From assembly GCA_046582565.1 (NCBI GenBank), contig JAYGED010000160.1, positions 1 through 6,800 on the forward strand: a stretch of 6,800 bases of DNA, given 5' to 3'. This stretch comes from JAYGED01 sp046582565. Lineage in GTDB: Bacteria; Pseudomonadota; Alphaproteobacteria; JAAXGF01. Positions 1-6,312 of the stretch are shown one piece after another (within the stretch, counting starts at the first letter, position 1; each line of letters opens with the position of its first letter). The notes beneath the pieces are model-generated. The model saw nothing but the letters and a program-made list of their open reading frames with translations. It had not been told where the DNA came from and made no database searches. The translations under genes and the position numbers were made by a program.

Positions 1-133
1 CAACACAGGCGTTAAATCTCAATGGTCAGGAACAATCCTCCAGGGCGTAAAGCTGCTAGGGTCGCCGCCGCGCCTTGAATCTCGGATAGATCGAGAGCTA
101 AGGTGCCAACCACAGAGTTACGCTATACCGAGC

Positions 134-138
134 AAGGA
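134..138 (+). promoter_or_regulatory. Ribosome binding site deciding the amidohydrolase start
   Basis: AAGGA lies 10 nt before ATG 149 but only 1 nt before ATG 140, which favours the shorter protein. I see no convincing promoter in the 133 nt upstream. Confidence 0.5.
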
Positions 139-148
139 AATGAAACCG

Positions 149-1243
149 ATGACAGCGCCACAAGTGATCTCCGCCGACTCGCACGTTCAGGAACCGCCCG
201 AGCTTTACGCTGAGTGGATTCCGTCGAAGTATCGCGACAAGGCACCCCATGTGGAAGAGCGCGACGGTGGCCGCTACATGATCGTCGACGGCAAACGGCC
301 CAGGCGCCTCGACATCGCCGCCGCGGCCATCAACGAGGACGATGAAAGCCGCGAGTTCCGCGATGACGACGAGGGTGGCCGCAATATCGACCGCCGGCTC
401 AAAGATCTGGCGCGGGACGGGGTGACCGCCGAGGTCATCTATCCCAACTCGTCCCTGGCCCTGTTCAACTCCGACGACGCCGGCTACCAGCTCGCCGTGG
501 CCCAGGCTTATAACGATTGGTGCATCGACCTGTTCGGCTCCCACGGCAAACTGTTCACCCCGGTGGGCATTGTGCCGGTGCGCGATATCGATCTCGCGGT
601 CAAGGAGGTCGAGCGCATCGCCAAGCTCGGCTACCGCTCCATCAAGGTGCCCATCAGTGTCCGCGAGCGGCCCTACAACCTGCCCGACTACGACCGCCTG
701 TGGTCGGCGATCAATGATTCCGCCATGGTGCTCAGCTTGCACGCCTTTACCGAGGCCGAAGACCGCTATCCCGCCGACTGGGGCGAAGAGACCGGTATCG
801 GCGGGGCGCTCAACCACATGGCCATGAGCATGGTGGAAGGCATGAATCCGGTGTGCCTGCTGATCGCCTCGGGCGCCTTGCAGCGCTATCCCGACATGAA
901 ATTCGTGGTTGTCGAATGCGGCGCCGGATGGCTCGCCTGGTTGCTCTATGTGCTCGACGAGCAGGTCGAGAAGAAGCATATGTGGATCAAGCCAAAGCTC
1001 GATCTCAAACCCAGCGAGTACTTCCAGCGCCAGGGCGCAGTGACCTTCAGCGACGATCCTATCGCTCTCAACAACATCGGCTTCACCGGCGCCGACTGCC
1101 TGCTATGGGGCAGCGATTACCCCCACGACGAGGGCACTTTCCCCCACAGCCAGGCGGTCATCGATCGCACCTTCCAGGGCGTTTCGGACGCCGACAAACG
1201 CAAGATCGTCTACGACAACGCGGCGCGGATTTACGGGCTTTAA
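149..1243 (+). CDS. Amidohydrolase family 2 protein (metal-dependent, ACMSD/decarboxylase-like)
   Basis: A probably cytosolic TIM-barrel hydrolase or decarboxylase of the amidohydrolase-2 family (PF04909 type), about 364 residues, the usual length. The N-terminal metal motif reads ISADSHVQEP, with Asp10, His12 and Glu15. A mid-barrel histidine sits in LSLHAF (His198). The C-terminal WGSDYPHDEGTFPHS block carries Asp323 and His326, followed by the family's typical NAARIYGL ending. The VVECGAGWLAWLLYVLD segment is also characteristic. No signal peptide is visible. Start choice: ATG at 140 lies one base after AAGGA (134-138), too close; ATG at 149 has a 10-nt spacing from it, so I prefer 149 (MTAPQVISADSHV). 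The family acts on cyclic acids and aromatic carboxylates, but nothing here fixes the substrate. It ends 124 nt before the exporter genes, so shared transcription is possible but not shown. Confidence 0.9.
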   Translation: MTAPQVISADSHVQEPPELYAEWIPSKYRDKAPHVEERDGGRYMIVDGKRPRRLDIAAAAINEDDESREFRDDDEGGRNIDRRLKDLARDGVTAEVIYPNSSLALFNSDDAGYQLAVAQAYNDWCIDLFGSHGKLFTPVGIVPVRDIDLAVKEVERIAKLGYRSIKVPISVRERPYNLPDYDRLWSAINDSAMVLSLHAFTEAEDRYPADWGEETGIGGALNHMAMSMVEGMNPVCLLIASGALQRYPDMKFVVVECGAGWLAWLLYVLDEQVEKKHMWIKPKLDLKPSEYFQRQGAVTFSDDPIALNNIGFTGADCLLWGSDYPHDEGTFPHSQAVIDRTFQGVSDADKRKIVYDNAARIYGL

Positions 1244-1309
1244 GGGTTAGCACTCTACGCCGCGACAACCTTGCCGCCCCCGGTTTGTCGGCATAGGCTA
1301 CCCGCGACC

Positions 1310-1339
1310 GCGCCAATGCGACTCCTTTTCAATTGGCGC
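1310..1339 (+). repeat. Perfect 8-bp inverted repeat ahead of the exporter operon
   Basis: GCGCCAAT (1310-1317) and ATTGGCGC (1332-1339) form perfect arms around a 14-nt spacer. The repeat ends 28 nt before the GTG start of the first exporter gene. There is no T-run after the right arm, so it is a poor Rho-independent terminator. The position fits an operator or a leader hairpin for the exporter genes. That role is inference from placement only. Confidence 0.4.
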
Positions 1340-1367
1340 CTAAGTTTCACGGGGGCACGTTCATCTG

Positions 1368-3262
1368 GTGACGACGGCAACAACAAACAGCCCCCGTGGC
1401 CAGACACACCTCGATAGCGAGGCCGACCCGAATTACCGGATCGACGTATCCAATCTCGACAGCCGGGTTTTGTGGCGTATCTCGCTCATCGCCTTCAGCC
1501 ACCACTGGCGTATGGCGCTGGCCGCCTGCGCCACCATCCTGGCCGGCTGTTTCCAGCTCTATGTACCTCAGTATGTCGGTCAGGCCGTCGATCAGGCCCA
1601 GAGTCTTCTGACTGGCGCTGTCGACGGCGATGCCATGGACGCGGCTCGGAGCGCCCTGTTCCATACGGCCATGATGCTTTTAAGCGCCAGTGTTTTACGG
1701 GGCCTCTGCACCATGGTGCAGAACTACCAGGGCGAAGCGGTCGGCCAGTTGATCGGCTATCACCTCAGGCTCGATTATTACCGCAAGCTTCAGACCTTGA
1801 GCTTTTCCTGGCACGACCGGGTCCACAGCGGCGATCTCATGACCCGCGGCATCCTCGACATCGAGGGCGTGCGCCTGTGGGTCGACACCGGCATCATGCG
1901 CTCGATCCTGTTGACCATCCTGGTTGGCGGCGGGCCACAATTCTGATTGATATCGACACGACCCTTGGGTTGGTGGCGCTCAGTTTCGTTCCCATCGTTG
2001 GTATTCGAGCCTCGATCGCCCGCATCAAGCTGCGCGCCAGTTGGCTGCGGCTCCAGGACAAACTGTCCGAGCTGTCCAAGGTTATGGAGGAGAACCTTGG
2101 CGGTATTCGCGTGGTTCGCGCCTTTGCCGCCCAGGCCTTCGAACTGGTCCGGTTTGATGCCATCTCTCAAGAGGCCGTCGATATCGCCCACGAACGCATC
2201 ATCCTGTTCGTTCGCAACACCACACAGATGACGTTCGTCTACTTCCTTGCCATGACATTGGTCCTGTGGATCGGCGGCCACAAGGTTATCGACGGCGAAA
2301 TCACCCTGGGCCAGCTTGCCGAATTTCTCGCCTTCATGGCGATCCTGCAGATGCCGGTGCGCCAGATCGGCTGGATGATCAATTCCATCGCCCGCGCCTC
2401 GACCTGCGGTGGTCGTTTGTTCGCGGTACTCGATCTCGAACCATCGGTCGCAGACAAGCCTGGCGTCAAACCACTCAACATCACCGACGGCGTATTGCGG
2501 TTTGAGAATGTCGATTTCAAATATCCGGCCTGGACCCACGATCAACGCACCCTCAGCGGCATCAATCTGGAGGCGCGCCCGGGTAAGACCATTGGCATCG
2601 TCGGGCCACCGGGCAGTGGCAAGTCGACGGTCGCTCATCTCATGGGCCGTTATTACGACGTGACCAGTGGACGCATCACTATCGATGGCCAGGACATTCG
2701 AGAGGTTACACTGGAATCATTGCGCGATGCGGTCAGCATCGTTCATCAGCAGCCCTACCTGTTTACCGCCAGCATCAACCACAACCTGGCCTACGGTGAC
2801 CCCTGGGCGGGCCGCAGCAGTATTCAACGGTCTGCTTCAGCGGCTCAACTGCATGGCTATATCAAGCAGCTGCCAATGGGCTACAAGACTCTGGTGGGTG
2901 AGCGTGGGGTTTCGCTTTCCGGCGGCCAGCGCCAGCGCCTGTCGATTGCCCGCAGCATTATGCTCGATAGTGCGGTGTTGATCCTCGATGATTCCACTGC
3001 CGCCGTTGACGCCGCCACTGAACAACGCATCCGCGCCGCCCTCAAGGATCTCGTCAAGGAGCGGGCGGTAATCATCATTGCCCACCGGCTCAGTTCACTG
3101 ATGCATGCCGACGAAATCGTTTTCCTCGACGAGGGCCGTATCGTCGAGCGTGGCAGCCATGACGATCTGATTGCTCTGGGCGGCCGTTATCGCGAGCTCT
3201 ACGACCTGCAGTCGAGCCCCACCAATACCCGCCCGTTAGCAGACCGGCCGGCGGAAGACTGA
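1368..3262 (+). CDS. ABC exporter half-transporter, subunit with degenerate catalytic site; frameshifted
   Basis: A type-IV (MsbA/LmrA-like) half-transporter read in two frames: 1368-1933, then 1934-3262. Rejoined, it is about 631 residues, matching its 628-residue partner. The membrane domain occupies roughly residues 45-370, with coupling region EENLGGIRVVRAF. The ATPase domain has Walker A GPPGSGKST (from residue 413), Q-loop Gln461, signature LSGGQ (517-521), Walker B LILDD and H-loop His573. The usual catalytic Glu after Walker B is Asp542 (DDSTAAVD), the mark of the degenerate site in heterodimeric exporters. GTG 1368 is the first possible start after the in-frame stop at 1341; the ribosome binding site is weak. 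Frame 1 ends at TGA 1944-1946 after a lost base near 1932. As written the product is split; a sequencing error would restore it. The substrate is unknown: drugs, lipids and peptides are all possible for this family. Confidence 0.85.
1929..1946 (+). other. Frameshift site in the first exporter gene
   Basis: Reading frame 1 gives LVGG then GPQF and a stop. Moving one frame at the GGG run (1932-1934) gives LVGGGATILIDID, a smooth continuation of the membrane helix region. One missing G in a G-run repairs the gene. Everything downstream keeps intact ABC motifs, so the lesion is either recent or a base-calling or assembly error. Confidence 0.8.
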
Positions 3263-3265
3263 GCC

Positions 3266-5152
3266 ATGGCCGACAATCAATCGACGCCGCCCGCCGGCGA
3301 TAACGCCACTCCGGCCAAGCCGCCGCTTGCCGTCGTCGGCTCTCAGATTTCCTATGACGAGGAGCTGTTCGGCCGGGTCTTCGACAAATGGGTGGCACGG
3401 CGTTTCCTCAAATATCTCAAGCCTTACAAAAAAACGCTTTATCGTGCCGTCGGCGCGGTGTTGGTGTTCACCATCACCCAGCTTTCGATCCCGTTGATCA
3501 TTCGCGCGGTGATCGATGATGCGTTGGCCGCCGAGGACGCGGCGCGGGCCATGCTCGACAGCCTGGCACTGGTGTTTGTCGCAGTCGTCATCGTCAATTA
3601 TGTGGCCCATCATATCCAGGAAACCATTGTCGGCAGGGTCGCCGAGCATTTGCTGTTCGATTTGCGTCGCGCAATGTATGCCCATCTTCAGGTTGTTTCC
3701 CTGTCGTTTATGGACAAGACCGAGGTCGGCCGGCTGATGTCGCGCCTCCAGGGTGATGTCTACGCTCTGCAGGAGTTTCTTGAATCCTCGATCTTCGCGA
3801 TCGGCGACCTGGTGTTGTTGCTGGGCATCATCGTCGTGCTGCTCACTCTCGATTTCCAGCTTGGCGTCATGACCTTATCGGTGGTGCCGATAATATTCCT
3901 GGTGCGCATTGTCTGGCTGCCATACGCCCGCAAGTCGTTTCTCTGGGCGCGTGAGACCAGCTCCACCACCAACGGCGCTCTGGCCGAGAACATCCACGGT
4001 ATCCGCGCGGTTCAGGAAATGGGCCGTGAAGAAGTCAACTATGACCTGTTCGACGAGAAGGCGACCGACAATCTTAACGCCCATCTCAGCGCCTCGAAGC
4101 TGTCTAATATAATGATCCCCATCGTCGACACCCTGACCGGCTGCGCTATGGCCATCGTCGTCATCATCGGCGGCGACATGGTGCTCGACAACAGCCTCGA
4201 CATCGGCGCCATGGTCGCCTTTGTTTTCTATGTGCAGCGCTTCTTCGATCCGATCCGTTCCTTGACCATCCAGTACAGCATGATGCAGCGGGCCATGGCC
4301 GCCGGGCAGCGCATCTTCGAAGTGCTCGACGTCGAAGTCGAAGTTAAGGACAAGCCCGACGCCATCGATCCCGGCGAGTGCGACGGCTCGATTGAATTTC
4401 AAAATGTCACCTTCGGCTACGTGCCCGATCAGCCGGTGCTCAGGGGCATATCCTTCAGCGTAGCACCAGGCGAGACCGTTGCCCTTGTCGGTCCGACCGG
4501 ATCGGGCAAGACCAGCATCACAGCCCTTATGCATCGCTTCTATGACGCCTGGGAGGGCCGGGTGCTGGTTGGCGGCCATGATGTCCGCGACATCACGCAG
4601 GCGTCATTGGGCCGCGATGTCGCCATGGTGCTGCAGGAGCCCTATCTGTTCTCCGGCACCATCGCCGACAATATCCGCTATGCCATGGGCGCAGCGACCA
4701 GCGACGATATTATTGCCGCCGCCAAGGCGGTGGGCGCGCACCAGTTCATCATGCGCTTGCGTGACGGCTACGACACCCAGCTCGATCAGGGTGGGGCTAA
4801 TCTTTCGCTCGGCCAGCGCCAGCTTCTCAGCTTTGCCCGCGCACTTGTCGCCGACGCCCGTATCCTGGTGCTCGACGAAGCCACCGCCAATGTCGATAGC
4901 CACACGGAGCTGGAAATTCAGCGTGCCTTGGCGCACTTGCTCAAGGGCCGCACAGCCCTGGTCATCGCCCACCGTCTCGCGACCATCCGCAACGCCGACC
5001 GCATCCTCGTTCTGCAAGACGGCGAAATCATCGAGACCGGCAGTCATGACCAATTGATTGACCAAGGCGGCCTCTACAGCCGCTTATACCGCATGAGCTA
5101 CGCCTCATTCGACGACATGCCCGAAGCAGAAAACGACGAAGAAAAACCGTAG
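3266..5152 (+). CDS. ABC exporter half-transporter, catalytically competent subunit
   Basis: A 628-residue inner-membrane half-transporter, the partner of the gene before it. It starts 3 nt after that gene's stop, with GGAAG 8 nt upstream of ATG. A cytoplasmic N-terminal stretch of about 50 residues precedes the helices. Hydrophobic helices follow, for example around TLYRAVGAVLVFTITQLSIP, SLALVFVAVVIVNYV, LVLLLGIIVVLLTL and AMAIVVIIGGDMV. The ATPase domain has Walker A GPTGSGKT (409-416), Q-loop Gln457, Walker B LVLDE with catalytic Glu538, D-loop ANVD and H-loop His569. The signature is LSLGQ (513-517) rather than LSGGQ. In a head-to-tail dimer this Glu538 site pairs with the good LSGGQ of the first subunit, giving one active site. 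The deviant LSLGQ meets the partner's Asp542 site. It ends in an acidic tail (DDMPEAENDEEKP). Substrate unknown. Confidence 0.93.
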   Translation: MADNQSTPPAGDNATPAKPPLAVVGSQISYDEELFGRVFDKWVARRFLKYLKPYKKTLYRAVGAVLVFTITQLSIPLIIRAVIDDALAAEDAARAMLDSLALVFVAVVIVNYVAHHIQETIVGRVAEHLLFDLRRAMYAHLQVVSLSFMDKTEVGRLMSRLQGDVYALQEFLESSIFAIGDLVLLLGIIVVLLTLDFQLGVMTLSVVPIIFLVRIVWLPYARKSFLWARETSSTTNGALAENIHGIRAVQEMGREEVNYDLFDEKATDNLNAHLSASKLSNIMIPIVDTLTGCAMAIVVIIGGDMVLDNSLDIGAMVAFVFYVQRFFDPIRSLTIQYSMMQRAMAAGQRIFEVLDVEVEVKDKPDAIDPGECDGSIEFQNVTFGYVPDQPVLRGISFSVAPGETVALVGPTGSGKTSITALMHRFYDAWEGRVLVGGHDVRDITQASLGRDVAMVLQEPYLFSGTIADNIRYAMGAATSDDIIAAAKAVGAHQFIMRLRDGYDTQLDQGGANLSLGQRQLLSFARALVADARILVLDEATANVDSHTELEIQRALAHLLKGRTALVIAHRLATIRNADRILVLQDGEIIETGSHDQLIDQGGLYSRLYRMSYASFDDMPEAENDEEKP

Positions 5153-5154
5153 CT

Positions 5155-5195
5155 ATATCAGGCTCTTAGGGAATGGTGAGGGAAAAATATCAGGC
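5155..5195 (+). repeat. 9-bp exact direct repeat ATATCAGGC
   Basis: ATATCAGGC occurs at 5155-5163 and again at 5187-5195, the first copy starting just after the exporter stop codon. It could be a target-site duplication, or part of the reiterated ATCAG-CACC motif that follows. No intact element lies between the copies. Confidence 0.5.
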
Positions 5196-5201
5196 ACCGG
5201 A

Positions 5202-5252
5202 GATCAATGGGTTGCAGGGGGTTTTCCCAAACCCAATTTCCGCAAATTGATC
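5202..5252. repeat. Nested inverted repeat
   Basis: The outer arms GATCAAT (5202-5208) and ATTGATC (5246-5252) are perfect. Inside them TGGGTT (5208-5213) pairs with AACCCA (5230-5235). Inside those GGG (5219-5221) pairs with CCC (5226-5228) around TTTT. No T-tract follows on either side, so it is a poor terminator. It may form a hairpin in RNA or bind a protein. Confidence 0.45.
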
Positions 5253-5268
5253 GGTAATTCTACATCCA

Positions 5269-5278
5269 CCCTATAGGG
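5269..5278. repeat. Perfect palindrome CCCTATAGGG
   Basis: A 10-bp perfect palindrome. It straddles the junction between two of the degenerate 22-nt repeat units and is the type of dyad expected at a dimeric protein site. No function is shown. Confidence 0.4.
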
Positions 5279-5306
5279 GTGAAAATCAGCACGCCCTATC
5301 CACAGC

Positions 5307-5320
5307 GACACTAAAGTGTC
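5307..5320. repeat. Palindrome GACACT-AA-AGTGTC
   Basis: Two perfect 6-bp arms flank a two-base AA centre. A two-base centre between inverted arms is the geometry of a serine-recombinase crossover site, but the arms are shorter than usual and symmetry stops immediately outside them. It lies about 340 nt upstream of the recombinase start. Confidence 0.4.
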
Positions 5321-5322
5321 TG

Positions 5323-5358
5323 CCACCTGCGAACGTTTCCGCTGGTAGAACCAGGTGG
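5323..5358. repeat. Inverted repeat with a nested smaller dyad
   Basis: CCACCTG (5323-5329) pairs with CAGGTGG (5352-5358). Within the same stretch CTGGT (5342-5346) pairs with ACCAG (5350-5354) around AGA. The two pairings compete for the right arm, so only one can form at a time. A further pair, GGCGG (5362-5366) with CCGCC (5381-5385), follows. Confidence 0.4.
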
Positions 5359-5572
5359 GCAGGCGGTTGAGAGCAGATAGCCGCCGCTTCGCCATGCTGT
5401 TGAATTATGGCGTGGGCGCTGCGGTATTTGGCCAGCTGACGGTGAGCGAGATCGCTAGCCCGATCAAGGGTGTACCGAAAACCCCTCCCAAACAGCCGAT
5501 ATCAAACCCTGTATTTCAGCACTCTCAGCACCATTAAATAACTAGTTCGGATAACATTTATTTTCCGTACAT

Positions 5573-5631
5573 GTCTGAGCTAGAATGCAAACGACCCGCC
5601 AAAGTGCGCAAACACCATGACGGGTCTGAGC
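5573..5631 (+). promoter_or_regulatory. Candidate promoter and repeat pair upstream of the recombinase
   Basis: TAGAAT (5581-5586) matches the sigma-70 -10 box at five of six positions; the -35 region 17 nt upstream (TTATTT, 5558-5563) is poor. The exact 8-mer GTCTGAGC occurs at 5573-5580, directly before the -10 box, and at 5624-5631 in the leader. An inverted pair GACCCG (5593-5598) and CGGGTC (5621-5626) lies between. Small serine recombinases often repress their own promoters, so operator function is plausible but inferred. Confidence 0.3.
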
Positions 5632-5656
5632 CACAACCGCTATAGGAGTAGCAATC

Positions 5657-6268
5657 ATGACCTCCCGCGAGAATACCACAACAAAACGAGCCGCCATTTA
5701 TATCCGGGTCAGCACCGATGGCCAGACGGTCGACAATCAAAGCCTGGAGCTTGAGCAGGCAGCTGAGAAGGCCGGTTGGGAAATAGTCAGCGTATATGAC
5801 GACAACGGCGTTTCCGGTGCCAAGTCCCGGGAACAAAGAGAAGCCTTTGATCGACTCTGTAAGGACGCCACACGCCGCAAATTCGATGTGGTGATGGCAT
5901 GGTCTGTTGATCGGCTAGGACGGTCTCTGCAAGACCTTGTCGGCTTCCTGATTGAACTTCACGCTGTCGGCGTCGATTTATACCTGCATCAACAAGGCAT
6001 AGACACCACGACACCGGCGGGGAAAGCTTTGTTCCAAATGCTGGGCGTCTTCGCTGAATTTGAACGCTCCATGATCCAAGAGCGAGTTAAGGCTGGCTTG
6101 CGGCGGGCCAAGGCTCAAGGCAAGACTTTGGGGCGTCCCAAGGTGAGCAGAGATACCGAGAAAGCCGTTCTAGCTGCAAGAGCGACAGGCACCGGCAAGC
6201 GTAAAATTGCGAGACAGTTAGGGATCGGCGTCAGCACTGTGAACAGGATCCTGTCAGAAGCCGTCTAG
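5657..6268 (+). CDS. Small serine recombinase (resolvase/invertase type)
   Basis: A 203-residue site-specific DNA recombinase of the Tn3-resolvase/Pin-invertase class, the usual length for a small serine recombinase. The catalytic domain carries the nucleophile Ser19 in YIRVSTDGQ, the DRLGRS motif (85-90, Arg86 and Arg89) and the long E-helix beginning at EFERSMIQERVKAGLRRAKAQG (around 134-155). A GRPK hinge leads into a C-terminal helix-turn-helix (KRKIARQLGIGVSTVNRIL, near the end). All core residues are present, so the enzyme looks active. Start: ATG 5657 follows AGGAG with an 8-nt spacing, the best ribosome binding site in the window. No transposase or partner gene is visible. It could resolve cointegrates, invert a segment or maintain a plasmid or island. 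Its recombination site is not identified; dyads at 5307-5320 and 5445-5456 are weak candidates. Confidence 0.93.
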   Translation: MTSRENTTTKRAAIYIRVSTDGQTVDNQSLELEQAAEKAGWEIVSVYDDNGVSGAKSREQREAFDRLCKDATRRKFDVVMAWSVDRLGRSLQDLVGFLIELHAVGVDLYLHQQGIDTTTPAGKALFQMLGVFAEFERSMIQERVKAGLRRAKAQGKTLGRPKVSRDTEKAVLAARATGTGKRKIARQLGIGVSTVNRILSEAV

Positions 6269-6271
6269 CAC

Positions 6272-6290
6272 AATGCTCGCGGGGCATTTT
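6272..6290 (+). terminator. Weak Rho-independent terminator after the recombinase
   Basis: AATGCTC (6272-6278) pairs with GGGCATT (6282-6288), one G-U pair included, around a GCG loop. The right arm runs into TTTT then GTTG. It begins 3 nt after the recombinase stop. The T-run is short, so read-through into the structured block downstream is likely. Confidence 0.4.
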
Positions 6291-6312
6291 GTTGTCGCTG
6301 AAATGAGATACC

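Larger units (their letters stand above)
5175..5299 (-). repeat. Degenerate reiterated GGTGAAAATCAG-CACGCC-like motif, possible insertion-sequence end
   Basis: On the plus strand, three related units can be aligned by eye. Unit one, 5175-5200, starts GGTGA, has an A-run, then ATCAGGCACC. Unit two is 5253-5274, GGT to CCCTAT. Unit three is 5278-5299, GGTGAAAATCAGCACG then CCCTAT. Units two and three are both 22 nt, offset by 25 nt, with 12 of 22 positions equal by my count. Arrays of such units near element ends are known in the IS21 family, but I see no IstA or IstB gene. The assignment to an IS remnant is inference. Confidence 0.3.
5153..5656. other. Non-coding spacer dense in dyad symmetries
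   Basis: About 500 nt with no convincing gene. The composition looks less GC-rich than the exporter genes. The left half (5155-5390) contains many short inverted repeats and degenerate direct repeats, listed separately. The right half (5540-5656) looks like the promoter and leader of the recombinase gene. I see no clear Rho-independent terminator for the exporter operon: the hairpins here lack a following T-run. A 10-bp arm-to-arm palindrome AGCGA-GA-TCGCT plus two centre bases lies at 5445-5456. No tRNA fold was recognised. Confidence 0.6.

Noticed and set aside
98..979. Long minus-strand open frame (293 codons) opposite the amidohydrolase
   Set aside because: An antisense shadow of a clear conserved gene in GC-rich sequence; its composition lacks any recognisable domain.
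1926..1940. Programmed -1 ribosomal frameshift in the exporter gene
   Set aside because: The GGC GGC GGG stretch is not a canonical X XXY YYZ slippery heptamer, re-pairing after a slip would be poor, and recoding has no known role in this family. A lost base is simpler.
1790..2638. Long minus-strand open frame (282 codons) opposite the first exporter gene
   Set aside because: Antisense shadow of the ABC transporter coding frame.
5204..5395. Minus-strand open frame of 63 codons starting MAKRRLSALNRL
   Set aside because: It runs across the palindromes and degenerate repeats, lacks a ribosome binding site and has no recognisable domain. It is more likely chance.
5355..5537. Plus-strand open frame of 60 codons ending PVFQHSQHH
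   Set aside because: GTG or weak start without a good ribosome binding site, and no recognised family. It could be a fragment of a lost gene, but I cannot support it.
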